This document shows positions 35,501 to 49,400 of a stretch of DNA of 64,000 nt, piece by piece; position 1 is the first letter of the stretch; the number at the start of each line of letters is the position of its first letter. A model generated the notes under the pieces. The model was not told the origin of the DNA. It made no database searches and saw only the letters and a list, made by a program, of their open reading frames with translations. Location: assembly GCA_951799445.1 (NCBI GenBank), contig OX637288.1, positions 25,523,288-25,587,287 of the forward strand. The letters are read 5' to 3'. This stretch comes from Pseudisothecium myosuroides (taxonomy: Eukaryota > Streptophyta > Bryopsida > Hypnales > Lembophyllaceae). Made by a program: the position numbers and the translations under genes.

Positions 35501-36209
35501 TTTTCAGCTGCGATGAACAACATTTCGTTTGAAAACCCGTGGAATACTTCGTTGTTGGCGGCATTTTTTTTGAACGAACCCATCAGAAATCTTTTCCTTG
35601 GATTTCCAAGTAGGCCACCAATTGAATACGACTTCACGGGCTTTGTGCCTACATATACGGCTCCCAGACACTCTACGAAAGTCGTAGTCCTCAACTTCGG
35701 TACAAATGTAGAACTCGTGCTTCAAGACACTGCTATTTTGCAGTATGATATCCATCCGTTCCACCTTCATGGTCACAATTTTTATGTCGTAGGGGAAGGC
35801 TATGGAAATTTCAACCCAGTTTTGGACCCCATGACGTTCAATCTCATCGATCCTCGTCAGCGTAACACTGTTGGAGTTCCAGCTGGCGGTTGGATTGCCA
35901 TTAGGTGGACAGCGAACAATCCAGGTGGGTTTCTCATCATTACTCTCATCATTTATGGGTTTCTCTTACATTTGGAATTAGACATGGGAACTCCCACTTA
36001 GTTGAAGTTATACTGAATAACCGATCGATACGTGGTGATTGGAGTTTATTGCAGGCGTCTGGCTCCTACATTGCCATCTGGAAATGCATCTTTCATGGGG
36101 GATGGGAATGGCGTTTGTAGTAAGAAATGGCGCAGGGGATAATGAGACGTTGAGTTCTCCTCCTGCTGATTATCCTCAATGCGTACAGCACAACTCGACT
36201 CCTCATTAG
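32509..36209 (+). CDS. Laccase (secreted multicopper oxidase), six exons
   Basis: Exons: 32509-32646, 32866-33017, 33782-34029, 34539-34667, 34962-35924 and 36055-36209, giving 594 aa with all junctions in phase. Residues 1-22 form a hydrophobic signal peptide ending SKVSYG, followed by a short His/Ser-rich linker and the first cupredoxin domain ([10 protein letters not shown]). Copper-ligand motifs are complete: HWHGV at 96-100, WHAH at 140-143, [10 protein letters not shown] at 487-496 and HCHLEMH at 549-555. The Q-PG--WLRAT-HG context is typical of plant laccases. Length fits the family. N-glycosylation sequons are frequent, in line with secretion. Plant laccases oxidise monolignols and other phenolics in the wall using O2. 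The residue ten after the type-1 copper cysteine (Cys550) is Met560; many plant laccases have Leu there. Downstream, the reading frame ends about 40 residues after the last copper ligand, as expected. Which phenolic is oxidised cannot be read from sequence. Confidence 0.93.
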
Positions 36210-39200
36210 GCATCCAGAAAAATTTCCTGAGAATGATCCTGATTTGTACGGAATTCAGTTTAGCTACCAACACTGATTCAGGAAGAAAATCAAGGTAAGA
36301 TAGCTGCGATGATTTGTCCTGCGATATTCTGATAGTGCTACATACATAAAATAGACAGGACTGTAAGCCCGAACGTCATTCCCAGCGTTCTTGGAAGCTG
36401 ACACACTGACACACGAACTGATTGCCTCTCCTCTATTTGTATATTCCACCAAAAATGGAAAACAGATTTCTGTGGAATTTGTGACTCTAACCCAGGTGTT
36501 AGGTCTCCATTGAGCCTTACGAGCATGTAGGATTTAAGTAGCTGAAGACCGGGCTTTACATCTTCGGGATGAGAAACGAGGTCACCTCAATCATTACTCA
36601 CTCAACTCAGAAAATGTACAAAGTGTTCAAATGAGAGACCTTCGTCAATTGAACCTGGAAAATACCGCCGAAGCATGTCCTTGTTCAGTTTCCTCATATA
36701 TAACCAAAGTAACAGATCTTTGGAGTTCAATTCTATGGAAGCAAATACGACCTGGGAGTTTTTGCTCACAATTCTTTTCCACAACCGCTCGTCAATGAAC
36801 CAAGCAAGGCGAATCTCCAACTCGCCCGGGTAAGTCCAAATCTCTTTCCATTGAAGATGTAGCATCTGAGTCCTCAGTCAAATTGCCACCACGTCAGGCC
36901 TTTCCTTGGATTCTCTGCAAGTCATAGGTTACAGAATTGAATAAGCAGACCTGTGATTCTTTCTCATATGTGTAAATTTTCACGAAGCGCATTCTCTCTC
37001 ATAAGTGTATATTTTCAAGAATCATAGAATTATCTCATACTGGGATAACTATCATATTGGAATACTTAGGCTCAAGTGGAGAAATTAATTCTGGTGCTCC
37101 GGAGCTAGAGTGAATTGGCATAGAGTGCTGCGGCAGATTTATGGTTTATGATTTATGGCTTTGGTCGAGGCAACAACAGATTGAACCCTCACTGGTTGCT
37201 GTCGCTCTAGTAGGCGGTCGTTGAGATGGAGCACTAAGCTTTGGGGAAGTGCCCAGCAACAAATTTATTCTATTTTGGTTTGGCGTGATTCCACCACAGG
37301 GAGGTTCCAGGAGTTTAGTAGTAGTTTGGGATTCGTTTTTTGATCAACTGACATCAAGGATCCGGAAGCTATTCATAGTCCATTCCGTAGGGTGATGGAT
37401 TATAATACCGTCGCTGAAGAGAGATCCTTTGCCATGCATCTCTTCCCTTACATTCGCTGATGCTCGGTTGTGGTGCACATTGTGGTCGGAAAATGATTGC
37501 ACCTGTGCATCCAAGTCTCATTCAGGTGAAATTGTGCTTCAAATTAAGGTAGGGAACTGAATCGACATATTTTGCACTGAGTTTGGTTCCTACTCAATTA
37601 GACTGCTCAATTTATTTTCTAGACTTTTGTTAGCAAATGTGAGGGGATTACAATGCATTCAAGCTTGCGTTATTTGGATGCCATATTCAAATTTTAGAAC
37701 GGCTTAGAGTTTTAATATTAAGTGACCTCAAATCCTAACAATCACACAATGTAATATTCTTTATTTTGACAAATTTTGGTGTGTCAAAATGATACACTTT
37801 CAAGTGCTGAAAGTTAGACTCGTGGATTTTTAGTTTAGCTATAAAATTTCTGCCTAGTATAGATGCAGTTCAAGATTGGGGCCTGAAAATTCAATTAATG
37901 ATGGGCAACACTAAAACTGTGGTCACTGGAATCTCATCAGACTCTTTTCTCACTAACTTAGCTTGCGATTATTTTGGCAGCAAGAAAGAGAATTTTGTTA
38001 GAATACGTGTACATTCAAGACAACAATTTGAATGTGATCGTATATAATGAGTGGGGGGGGCGGTCAACAAGGCTGAACCCAACGACGATTGAATCGATGG
38101 TCACATTTTGACCGGTTTCAAAGCACTAGATTTGAGACATTGAAGTGCGTAGATTTTATATAGTAGTAAAGGCGCAAAATGTCTATCAAAAGCTCATATG
38201 AAATGTGTCAACTGTGAAAACTATGCTAAAATAACAAATAGAATCATAAGCACAATACTAGATGTTAAGGTATCTTCACTAAATGTCTAAGCAAAAATAA
38301 ACACAAGACCATGTCTTCATGATCAATATGCAATCACCCTTCATTTAAGGTTTTAGAGTGTTGGAAATAGGATATTGTGAGAATTATATTCTCATATCTC
38401 AACCATTCAATCATAGACCACACCTTAGATTATTGGAAAAGGTAGTTTGTAATATGTTCACATTTAGGATGGTTAGTCTTTGCTTCAAGTAATAAAATCA
38501 AATATAAGACTCTTGAACACAATCTTGAATGCATTTAGATAAGTGGAGGAATCAAAAACTACATGAAGAAGACAAGTGATGGAGTTAAAGTGAATGACAA
38601 CTATTTGGACTATTTATTTGTTGCCATCTCCAATAGAAAAGGGTGAGATGCACAACTCTAATAAAATGCTACGACATATTTTTGAGTTACTGGTCAGTAA
38701 ATATAAATAACCATCAATTGATTAACTAGAATCTAAAACCTATAGTTACCCCTAAATTTTCAATACTCAAAGTTAATAGAAAGAGAAGGGTATTGACTTG
38801 TATTAGCTTTTGCCCTTGTGCTTGAGCCTCTTCCAACTCTTTAGACAATCCTTTGCGCCTGCCATGCAAGCCCTTCCATTCCATTCATGATCTTTGCTCA
38901 TGCAACACCAATCGACATAAAATTCATTCAACTCTATTGTTTCGAGAAGACTATGCTTCTAAATTTCTCCCTGCAAATATATCAGGACATTTTCTTTAAT
39001 ATGATAGTGCAACTATATCAAAGATGCTTCTTTAATAGTGTCCTAATATATTTAATAGTGCAAATATGAATCAATCCTCAAATATTCGGATTCAAGTGCA
39101 GAGTTTGCATATAATTGTTCTTTAGTTAGTTTGTACTATACAAGATCCCAATGAAGAAACCTAGCTAGCATTCTAGGTCGTTCTTCATCCACGCCTATTG

Positions 39201-40489
39201 TTTCAAGAACCCCAATTCCAACTCCCTAGTGTTTTTAGTTTGAAGATTCTTGTAAAACAAGAAACAGGTGAAGAAAGGTTGTAATAGATATGGAAGGATT
39301 GCTACATGCTCCAAATGTACTTTATAGGATCTAAATTAAAAATTTAGAATAATACATAAAAAGGAGTTGATTTGATTGAACCTCTATGTTCTTGTCTTCT
39401 ACATTTTAGATAGGAAGTTGTTTTTATATTCTATAGAACAACATGTCTACATGGAACGTGCTTAGTAATACACCTAATCTCTTATTAGTAAGAATATTTC
39501 AATTTTACCTTGCTTGTAATGCACGGTTTTCTCTTTCAAGTGGGTCATTGTAGCTTCTCCAATCTAATTCTCCAAAGCCACTCTTTTTGCTTGAAAAATC
39601 TATAGAATTTACCCTTGGCTATAGTTAATAAACCTTGATATTTTAAGAGTCTTTATCACAATATGGTAAATTTTTTATTTTCAAGGATAACTTCTTTTGC
39701 ATGCAATCATTCAAAAGGTATATTGATGGATATTTCAAAGTTGAGTGCAAACTTTTTGAGATGTTGTGATTATCTATGTTCATCTTAGAAGCTTGTTGCA
39801 AGTGATGGAGAGATTGTTGATGTGTGATAGAGCACCGAGTTGCCTTGTCCATGGCCTCTAGGCACTGTTGTTGGAGGGCTTCTCTACTTGCTTCAGTTTC
39901 CCCAAGTTGCTTTCGTAGGCTAACAATCTAGGTACCAAAAGATATATTACTTTTGAAAAAATGCTCAATGAAAATACTACAACTAGAAATAAATAGCACA
40001 AAATAAATAATGCCAATGCACTTGTAGTATCTCAATCTTTTAAGGTCTATGATGTGACAATTATGTAGTGACTTGTTTATGGTTGCTTGAACCTTAAAGG
40101 ATTAAATTCCTAAATGCCATAAATGTCCAATGGGGTGAGATGATTGTTAATTTTAACAATTTTTGGTGGCTCGTACGGGGACTTTTTTCCTATGTGAAGT
40201 ATGTATTATTTGACCAATGCACATATTGTTTTTCATTGATTCTAAAGATATGAAATTGAGTCTTGTCTATATTATGATTTTCACAATTTAATCGATCATA
40301 ACTTCTTTTTATGCCAAATGCTCCTGATTTGAATTGGAGGAGAGGTTATCTTTGTGATAGTCTTATGCCTAGTTGCCAACCTTTGACTAGTTATCTAGAA
40401 CAAATTAGTCATTTTTGAAACCATAAAATCTTTGTCTTCTACGGGTTGTGTTTTTATTTTACAACATGTATATGCATCTTCTACAAAAG
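36210..40489. other. Intergenic region between the laccase and coiled-coil genes
   Basis: The two genes converge here. Both 3' ends lie in the region. No further coding sequence, RNA gene or bounded transposon was recognised. Confidence 0.5.
40453..40458 (-). terminator. Candidate polyadenylation signal of the coiled-coil gene
   Basis: TTTATT on the plus strand reads AATAAA on the minus strand, about 32 nt past the stop codon. The hexamer is common in AT-rich DNA, so this is only suggestive. Confidence 0.35.
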
Positions 40490-43400
40490 TTAGCAAGAAA
40501 AAGGCATTATTTCATTACATAGAAAAGGTGAGAGATGTACGTCTAATTCACTTTCATTAGGAGAATCTTGACCCCTCTTGATCTTTTTCTTGTCTTGTGG
40601 CTCATGACTATCAACAAGTGTTGTTGCAATACAAGGTTGCAGTGATGCTTGCGTAAATTCTTCAGAGTCACAAATCTTAAGAAGAGATGACTGGATTGGA
40701 TGTTCCTTTTGAGGTGAACCGCATTGGATTTTCTTCTTGATCTTTGCAAGACTAGCAGCTTGTTTGGCTGAGATAGAATTAGCAGCATTGGTATCATCAC
40801 CTGGAATCATTAAGAAAAATGAACTATTTGTAATCTCTCTTTTGATAATCTCAACTACTGAATAACAAATGTAAGGTCAAAGATTCTAAAATTGTAAGGG
40901 ATCTAATTCCTAATCTTTTTTTTATCAACAGCAACACATATCTTCCAAATTGAATACTTGATTGGCAATCAATTAAAAAATTAGACATAGGAATGAAATG
41001 GCAAAACGTCTATGGCCACTTATAATTGAATGGAAATGGAGTTGTGTATCATCCCTTCAATAGTTGTCTACAACTCCCTACTACAAAATTCATAGTGATA
41101 AAAAATTTGATCGCATCAAGTTTTTCTCTTGTAGTCAAAGTGATTTTTTGCACTGATACTTCTTCATAAGTTAAAGTGATGCAAATCATATCCTTCAAAA
41201 AATTCTTTTCTAGATGATATGAAGAAATAGAACTACCAATATTGTACATGGTCTTATACTGTAGTTTTAGATGTTGACAAGAACTTGAGAACAAGACATG
41301 ATATACAACTTTAATTTTACAAATATTCATGGGTTATTGATAAATTGTACCTTTGCCATCAGTTTGAATTTGCCCAAGCTTATGCTGAAGACTTTTGATT
41401 ATATTATCCTTCTGGTCCAACACATCTTCTAACATCCCTATTCGTTCTTTGGCATCCATAATCTCTTTCACCTGCACCTCTACACAAGTGCGTACATTTC
41501 AACTTAATATGTTTTAGAGAGGACCCAAAGGAGGAAAAGCCTCCTTATGTCTCCTTTCTAAAATAGCAAGACAATTTAACATTCACTCAAGGGTCCGTAC
41601 TTTGTATTCAATAGTTGGAAATGGTTACACTCTTACATTGTTGGCACTACAAAGGATTTGACCTTATAGGCGTGCATCTTGCATATATAGCTTAGTTGAA
41701 TGTAAGGCCAAGCACATCAATTCAACTTAGTTGACAATTGTTCTATTCCTTCGTGAACCAAAGATTCATCATAATTTGAGAGCACTCTAAGGTGTCAAAA
41801 AAATTGGAAAAAACATATACCTTCACAGTTCGAGCAGCAGGAACTTTCTTTTGTAAAGTAGAGTTTTCTGCTGCTAATTTGAGTTTAGTTTGTTCATTTT
41901 TGTTCTCTGCTAGTTTGTCTGTCAACTCTTTCAACTTGCGTGAATAGTGGATACGAATGTTCACCACCTGGTTAATTAAACCATGTTGTCATATGCGGGA
42001 TACTTAATGTGGATACCAAATTTCTCTCAAAGAATCTTCAAGTCCTCTCAAAAGTACAACATTTGAGACAACATCATTTCAGATGTAGAATAATGGCAAA
42101 TACAACTCACTACAATACAAAAGTCATATAACTTTGGACAAAATACAATTTACAATACTAATATATGGGCAATTTTGTTAAAATGACGGTATTCCAAGTG
42201 CCACTTTGACAGTGTGCCATTTTCACCATCTAGGACAAATATAGATTTTAGAACGGTCGTTCTGAACGTTTTTCATGCCATTTAAAGAAAGTATTGCCAT
42301 TTTAACAAAATTGCCCATATATATAGTAATGACAACAAAGGTATTGCTAAAGAATCATTTGGAAAGGCTTCTTAAATCTACTATTGTTATTTTAGGTATA
42401 TCTAGGCATCAATATTGATCATTAGCTTTTAATTTTAGAATCCATGAACGTGTTCAAAAATCAAGAACCAAATATTCCATGGACTAAGTACAAAACTACA
42501 TAAGTATTAAAAATTGTTGGGTGTTTTCAAGCTATAGTGTTGTGAAAATGCTGTTACAAAGTGACACTTTAGTCAATTTTTAACTTCTATGATATTATCT
42601 TCTTGAAGAAAAAATTACAGCTTCTTCTACGATTTCATTCTTCATCATCTCATTACATTATTGGCATGTTAGATTCCATCAAAAATAAACAAATGTACTT
42701 TGTTTGCAATGATTACAGTAATATTTTATATTTATGTTTTGATGCTTAGACAACTTCAATAAAGCAATTGAATGCAACTTCTTTATTAATGATTCCAAAA
42801 AAGTGAAATACAAAGTTTTAATTAAAAAATTTATACCTCATTTACATTGATTAATTTCAAATCACTTTGACTACTTTGAAAACTTAAAAAGATTATTAAT
42901 GGTATTGTTCATCTATTTTTGTTCATTTTATTTTTCAAAACACTACTTTTCACTACAATCATTGCATTGGACCAAACACTCTATTGCAGCTTGAAAATGT
43001 CTCGTTGCACAAATTAAGAAATTCCTATAAACTAGAAGAAATTGAAGTAGCTTGTGAATATGGAATTGAATGAAAATAAAATCTATCAAACATCAAAAAG
43101 TAGTAATTTATCAATGATACCTGGGTTTCTAGTGCCTTGACTCGGTTTTGAGCAACTTGCTCACTAGTAGATGTAGGGTCCAAATGTGAATGAAAAGTCT
43201 GCAAACATTGCAAACGTTTCTCGTACTCCTGTTTGGACTTCTCAAGATCAAGTTTCAACATGTGGAGTCTTCTGTTGCTCTCATCCTCTTTAGTATTGCT
43301 TTGTTTTCTCAAAATAGAAAGCTCCATTTGCAACCTACGAACCTTTTCATTATCATCTCGCGATATCTGGATTACTCAATGAAGAAGACCAAAGTCACCA

Positions 43401-46400
43401 ATCACTAGTATCAAAAGCAAAAAAAACTAGATTACAATACAATCGCTATAAGAATACCATTTCTATCTTGATTTCAACAAACCTGGGCAAGAGCAGATAA
43501 ACCAGGCTTCACCACTCTATGTCCAAATTCGGGTTTTCTAATCTGCAAAACCAATACATTATAGCCTAATTCAAAACAAAAAACAAGTATAAACTATCAC
43601 AATATAAATCCACAAGTTTTTCATCACGGCAAATCCCCTACAAAAATGACACTTGCACATAAATTAATGAAATCATTGATGAAAAATAGTCAATGGATAT
43701 AAATGAATTCTTTAAGCAATTTAAATCGCATGTATCTGACTTGAACCTGCTTTAGAGGAGGTTGTATTTGTCTTCGATCATCAACCAAAACATTTCGCTT
43801 ATCATGATGGGAAATGCGTTGATCCTCCTCGGCAATCTTGTCAAGATTTGTTCCATCTCCTTTGTAGGTGGCAACTTTATTGTGGAGCTCTAGGATTTGG
43901 GTTGCCTACAAGAATCAATACATGGCATGTGTCTTGGGTATATATGGATCAAGCAATAAATAGAATAGCAACTAGCCAATTAATTAGATAGCTTCAAAAC
44001 AAAATCCATTTTAGTTTGTATGTGAGCCTCCTTTGTGCTTCACCTTCTTATTATCAATAGTAGGATTTTTTCAAATCCTTTAGATTATGAATTTAAAATT
44101 CATTACCATATTACCCTCTCATATAAGTCAATTTTAGGGTTTACTTCATATAAGATTAAATAACAAAATATCAAGAAATTATCATTAGCTTAGAGAAACT
44201 ATCACAATCAAATATTTCATTATTAATCCTAAAATCAGGAATTCAAATAATCTTTATTTTGAGAGTGTTATCAAGTATTTCTTTTAGCTTTATACTAAAT
44301 TTTGAAAACTGAAGTTATAAAATATTTAAGCAACAAATTTGAATGCTCCCTTGTTTTAATAGTTTGCTGTATTTGTATTTTCACACTTTCAAATATAAAA
44401 AAATATTATTATTTTACCCAATTGAGTTGTAATATACAAACTAATTGGTATGAAAAATAAAAAATATTTAAACCCTACAAAGAGTATCATCTAGAAAAAA
44501 CATTCCATTACTTGTTGCTCGGTAGTTATTTGTAGGGCGTTCAAAAGCCTCTGGTTTTCCTCTAATGACTTGGTAACTTCCTCCTTTGTAAGAGAAGTGC
44601 GAACATGATTCTCTCGCTCCTCTGATAGGCTATTCTTTAGGCTTGTTAGTTCACACTCCAAGTCATCCAAAGTCTTGGGCACCCTCTTTTCCACTCGTTC
44701 CAACTCAGCGTGTGCCTCTCATATTCAAAAAAACATTTGGTAAGAATGAAGTATTTTTGTTAAGGTTTAATAAGGTCTTGAAGGTTGATTTATTTATTGG
44801 ATCTTGCTATAAATAACCAAGTAGCATGCACAAATTAGATAATTGGAGGATTAAGGTCCATTATCTTGTTATAAGCTAACTATCATTTTTTATGCAAGTA
44901 TTTGTAAAGTAACTAATAAAAATTCATGCTTTCAACTTAGATAATTGTCGCTACTTAATTGATGTGAGAAAATTTAGCACTTCAAACCATTGTTATAGCC
45001 ATAGCTAGTTAACTTGTCCAAAATTGGAGAATTTTGTTAATTAGTGGAAATGAATAAAAATCCTTTGTAAGTTAGTTAAAATGAATTAGCACTATTTTGC
45101 CAACTAATAAAATTTGGACAATATGAAAATTTAATAACCAATTTTAATTAGCTAAAATTTTCATATGATGTGGTTGATGAGGGCTTGCTGGCCAGGTAGT
45201 TTTATCAAGATTGGTTTACCATTAGACTAGAAGAATGTAAGTTATTTAAATTCAATACTATTTTCCTTTGTATTAATTGAAAAAAATGTGCAATTTAGTT
45301 AAAAATGATCAACAATGATATTTTTGGAAAATGTGATTTACAAAGAAAAACAATGACACTACCTCAATTGGAGCACACGAAGGAACAAAAATTAGAATTA
45401 AAACACACCTTAATTAGCTCATCTTTCAACCTTGCAATCTCTTGCTTTAGATGCACTTCAAGTCTCTTTAGTTGAGCCTCCCGATCTAGGGCTTCTTGTA
45501 AAGAGAGCTCTGTAGCGGCTTGGGGACCAGAAGCTATACCACGACATTGACATTGTAATAATTGAGAAGCTAGCTCAGCATTTTCCTCAGCCATAATATG
45601 ATCTTTTTCCTTTGCCTCTCCTTGGATCTCTTTGATTTTTTGCATGGCTTTTTCATTCTCATGCTATGTGGCAAAATCATACAATAGCTTTTCAATGTCC
45701 ATGAAAGAGACTTGAGAATACAAGACCTTTCTAATTGTAGATAGATATGAATTACAAAACAAAAGACAAGGGATGCTTGGGTGAAACCAACTCTTGAAAT
45801 ATTAACCTATTAGTGGAAAATTTTCTTTGTATGATACATTCTAGGACTCTCCTAAGCCATATTCCACCCCAAATATAATAATTGCTACTTGTAGATGGTG
45901 TGTGCTTTACAGACACATATAAATATATGATTCCAAAAGTTGGTAAAATTTAGGATTCAAAAATTTGGATGCCACTAGGTTGAAATGCACCTGATACCCT
46001 CGTATGAGGACTTCTTGTTGCAATATCTCTTGCTTGAGCTTTTTTGCTTCTTGTGCTGTGATCAAAGGTGCTTTCACAATGCCAAATTTTTCTCTAGCTT
46101 GGTCAACTTCTAATTCCTGCTTATGGAGAGTCATTTTCATATTGTAATTAGTTTTATTTTGCAAAAAATCTTGGTAACAATTTACTACAAGTATCAACTT
46201 ACAATTTCCTACAAAGTAGGAATTTGCTGTCAAATTTTGTAATCCGTAACATAGAATTTTGGCAAGGGCTATGCCAAAATTTAATAGTAGCTACTTAGAT
46301 GTAGGAGAAAAAATAAAATTTCTACCTTAAGAAATTCTTCATGGTGGCGATGGATTGAAACACGACGTTGAGATATGCTACCATTCAAAGGTGGTATCAT

Positions 46401-49400
46401 GCGCAAATTAGATTGCATTGCACTTTGAATATTTTGAGCTTGTGATTCTTGCCCTGCCAATAGGGATGCAAGGTGTGCAGTCTCTGTTGACTGTTGCATG
46501 CCATCAGAAAAATGAAATAAATAAATTGAAAAAAACAAACATATTTGCTAACCTACCTCAAAAGGACTAGGAAGCCCAAATTGGGCTTTGTAATTTTTTA
46601 GTAGTTTGAATAGGTCATATGATGACCTTTATTTTGATAAACTTTGTTTATAATTTATTGACCAACAAATGTAATTTCTTCATAATCTTTGACTACGTTT
46701 GAATTATATCTTTTACAACATGATCAATCAAATAATTGATCAATGATGCAAATTTAAAAACATGAAGCCTTGTTCAAATTGTTGAGGTTAAAAATCAGGT
46801 CTAGCAAGGTCAACATTCAAGTACATATGTTCCTTCTTATGTGCAAATCAATTATTTAATTGTAGAAATCAAAGTAAAATGATGCACTTGGGTTCAAGCT
46901 AAGACATAGTAATTCATGAACAAAGAAGACAAATGAGAGCAAACCTGAAGACGAATGGACAAAGCATACTTCTCTTTTTGTAGTTCGCGGATCTTCCCAT
47001 CCCAATCATCTTGCATTTGTTGTGCATTTTTGTCAGCTTCTTCCTGTTGCTCCGCTAGTCGCTCAGTGACCTCTTGAAACTTCTTTCGTTCCTCTGCCAC
47101 TAGTCTTTCCAATTCCTCAACCTGCACTCAAGTACTGCAATTCTTTAGTATTTAGAGCTAATTTGAACCGTTGAATGGAAAGATATTACATTTTATGAAC
47201 ATTGACACAATTGTAACCTTGCCAAGATTCATTGGTTGAACTCGCTAGGCATCGATACTTAGGACTTCACAGAATTTGCTTATGATTAAGCATGCTCATG
47301 TAGTGCCTTGAGACAAATTACATGCAATAAATGGAAATGTGCAAATGTAATTCCATTGATTGATTTAAAGAGCACAAATATGATTTTGGACCTAGTTAAA
47401 CTATACATGATAATGCAAAGAGAAGGATCATACAAATTAATTCAATGAATGAGAATACATAAACAAGGGTCTCTTTTTCAAAACAAATGTTCATATTTTT
47501 TTAGACAATATTCAAGACAACCTTTAATATAATTGCAATTTTAGAGGTATGTTCTACAATCTAACCTTACAAGAGGAAGGGATGTTTTAAGTATAGTCCT
47601 ACAAGTAATGACCTTTTAGGAGATTTTTAATAAAATTTTACTAGAAATACATGTGTTTTCAGTAAAAAAAAATTACTGAAAATCTCCTAAAAGATCATTA
47701 TTCATAAAACTATACTACTAGAACTATACTTAAAACAATCCTTTCTCTTGTAGTATAAAAATGTCACTTTTTTTACAACATCATATTACAACTATACTAA
47801 AAATAATCATTTAAAAATAATAATAACATCCTATATTATTTCTTTTGACACATTTATCTTTTTCATTAGACACCAAATCTTTCTACATGTTCAATCCATT
47901 GTTTGGTCCTCAATTTGGTCTTTGTACTTAGGATAGAACAATAGATTGATAGAGACAATTGTTTACAAGTTTAAATGATGTTGTCCTCCAATAAACAATA
48001 CCTACAAGAAAAACATACATTAGCTTCAAATAGATTTTTTGAGCCATGCAAGTTTGGGCAAGTAAGGTCTACCTTCTTTTTTAATTCAACACTGACAATT
48101 GGTGAAGGAAGCTCCACAAGGTCCAATGTAGTTGAAGACTGTGCGACTCTTTCATCCAAGTCAAGATGTGCACCTCCGCTAATCTGTAAGAAGGAAAGTT
48201 AGAAATATATATAAATGAAGTAAAGAAATTGTTTTTAAATCCATAAAATACTTCCATAAATGATAAAAGTGGAAACAAATACAGAAACGCTTGATTTGCA
48301 AATCTACAATTGCTCACTTTGTTGAGGCGCTTAAGGAATCTAGAGTCAAATACTAAGGAGTCTTGATCATACTTTGTGGTCACTTCTGCTAGCCTATGTG
48401 GCTCTTGCTTTGATGGAATCTTGTAATCTAAAATAAAAAAATTGTTTTTTTAGTGATTCATCCAACATTTCGACAACAAAACTCTTTAGAAAAAACTAAA
48501 AACTTTCAGGATCTAATCCCACCTCTTCTATTCATCCTAGTTACCAATGACAACTTTTCTACTTATATGCCATATTAGACTTATCAAGAAGTGGTGCAAG
48601 CATATCTTTGCTAAATATTTATAACCACTTATCTTTAAATAGAAATTAAATTGGCTATTGCTACTTGTAGTGATCTACAACCTTTCACTTTATCCTTGCA
48701 TTTGAAATTCATAGATACTATAAAAATCTAATTATCACAATAGATTTGGCTCCTCTATTTGAGATTTTTGCACAACTACAAAGTGATCTTCCAAAATTCA
48801 CTCTCTTATATGTATTAAATTTTTAAATGATACTAATATATATATTATTATTACATCAAATTTGTTGCATACACAAACAAATTATGAAGATGGAAGGAAA
48901 ACTACGTTCACTATTAGTTTCATTGAGATTATTCAAGGATTTTGTTTGATTTCCATCTTCACATAATTTTCTTTGTCCATTATGATAAGCCTCCATAGGT
49001 GTGGCTATATTTGGAGACCAATTCAATGTGCTCCTATATCCAATTGAGTTCCTACTTGAGGTGATTCCTTGTGTGCTTCTTGATAATTCACTAACTTGAA
49101 TATGATCCTCTTGAAGTTCATTTTTGGATAGCATCTTAACCCAACACTTTTCTGGACTTCTATAGGAATAACTCAATCTCTCCAAGCTCGTGTCCGAGCA
49201 CAATTTGTTGTTACTACTAGTATTGATCAAAATTCTTTTTTTTTGTTGAGTTGTTATTTCCTTGTCATGTCTTTTTGAGCAAGAGACGGACCCTCTAGGT
49301 GTTGAATTCATTACTATCTTGTCGTCTATAGGAATTTGAAGTTCTACAATACCTAGACAGTCTTGTGAAGTGCCTAATTTGTCAAGACCAGGTTTGTTTA

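Noticed and set aside
35925..36001. Alternative laccase C-terminus reading into intron 5
   Set aside because: It would lose the essential HCHxxxH copper motif, which is present in phase in the next exon.
48856..48905. End of the long minus-strand open frame beyond the proposed donor
   Set aside because: The tail is hydrophobic, unlike the rest of the exon, and using it would break the phase with the next exon.
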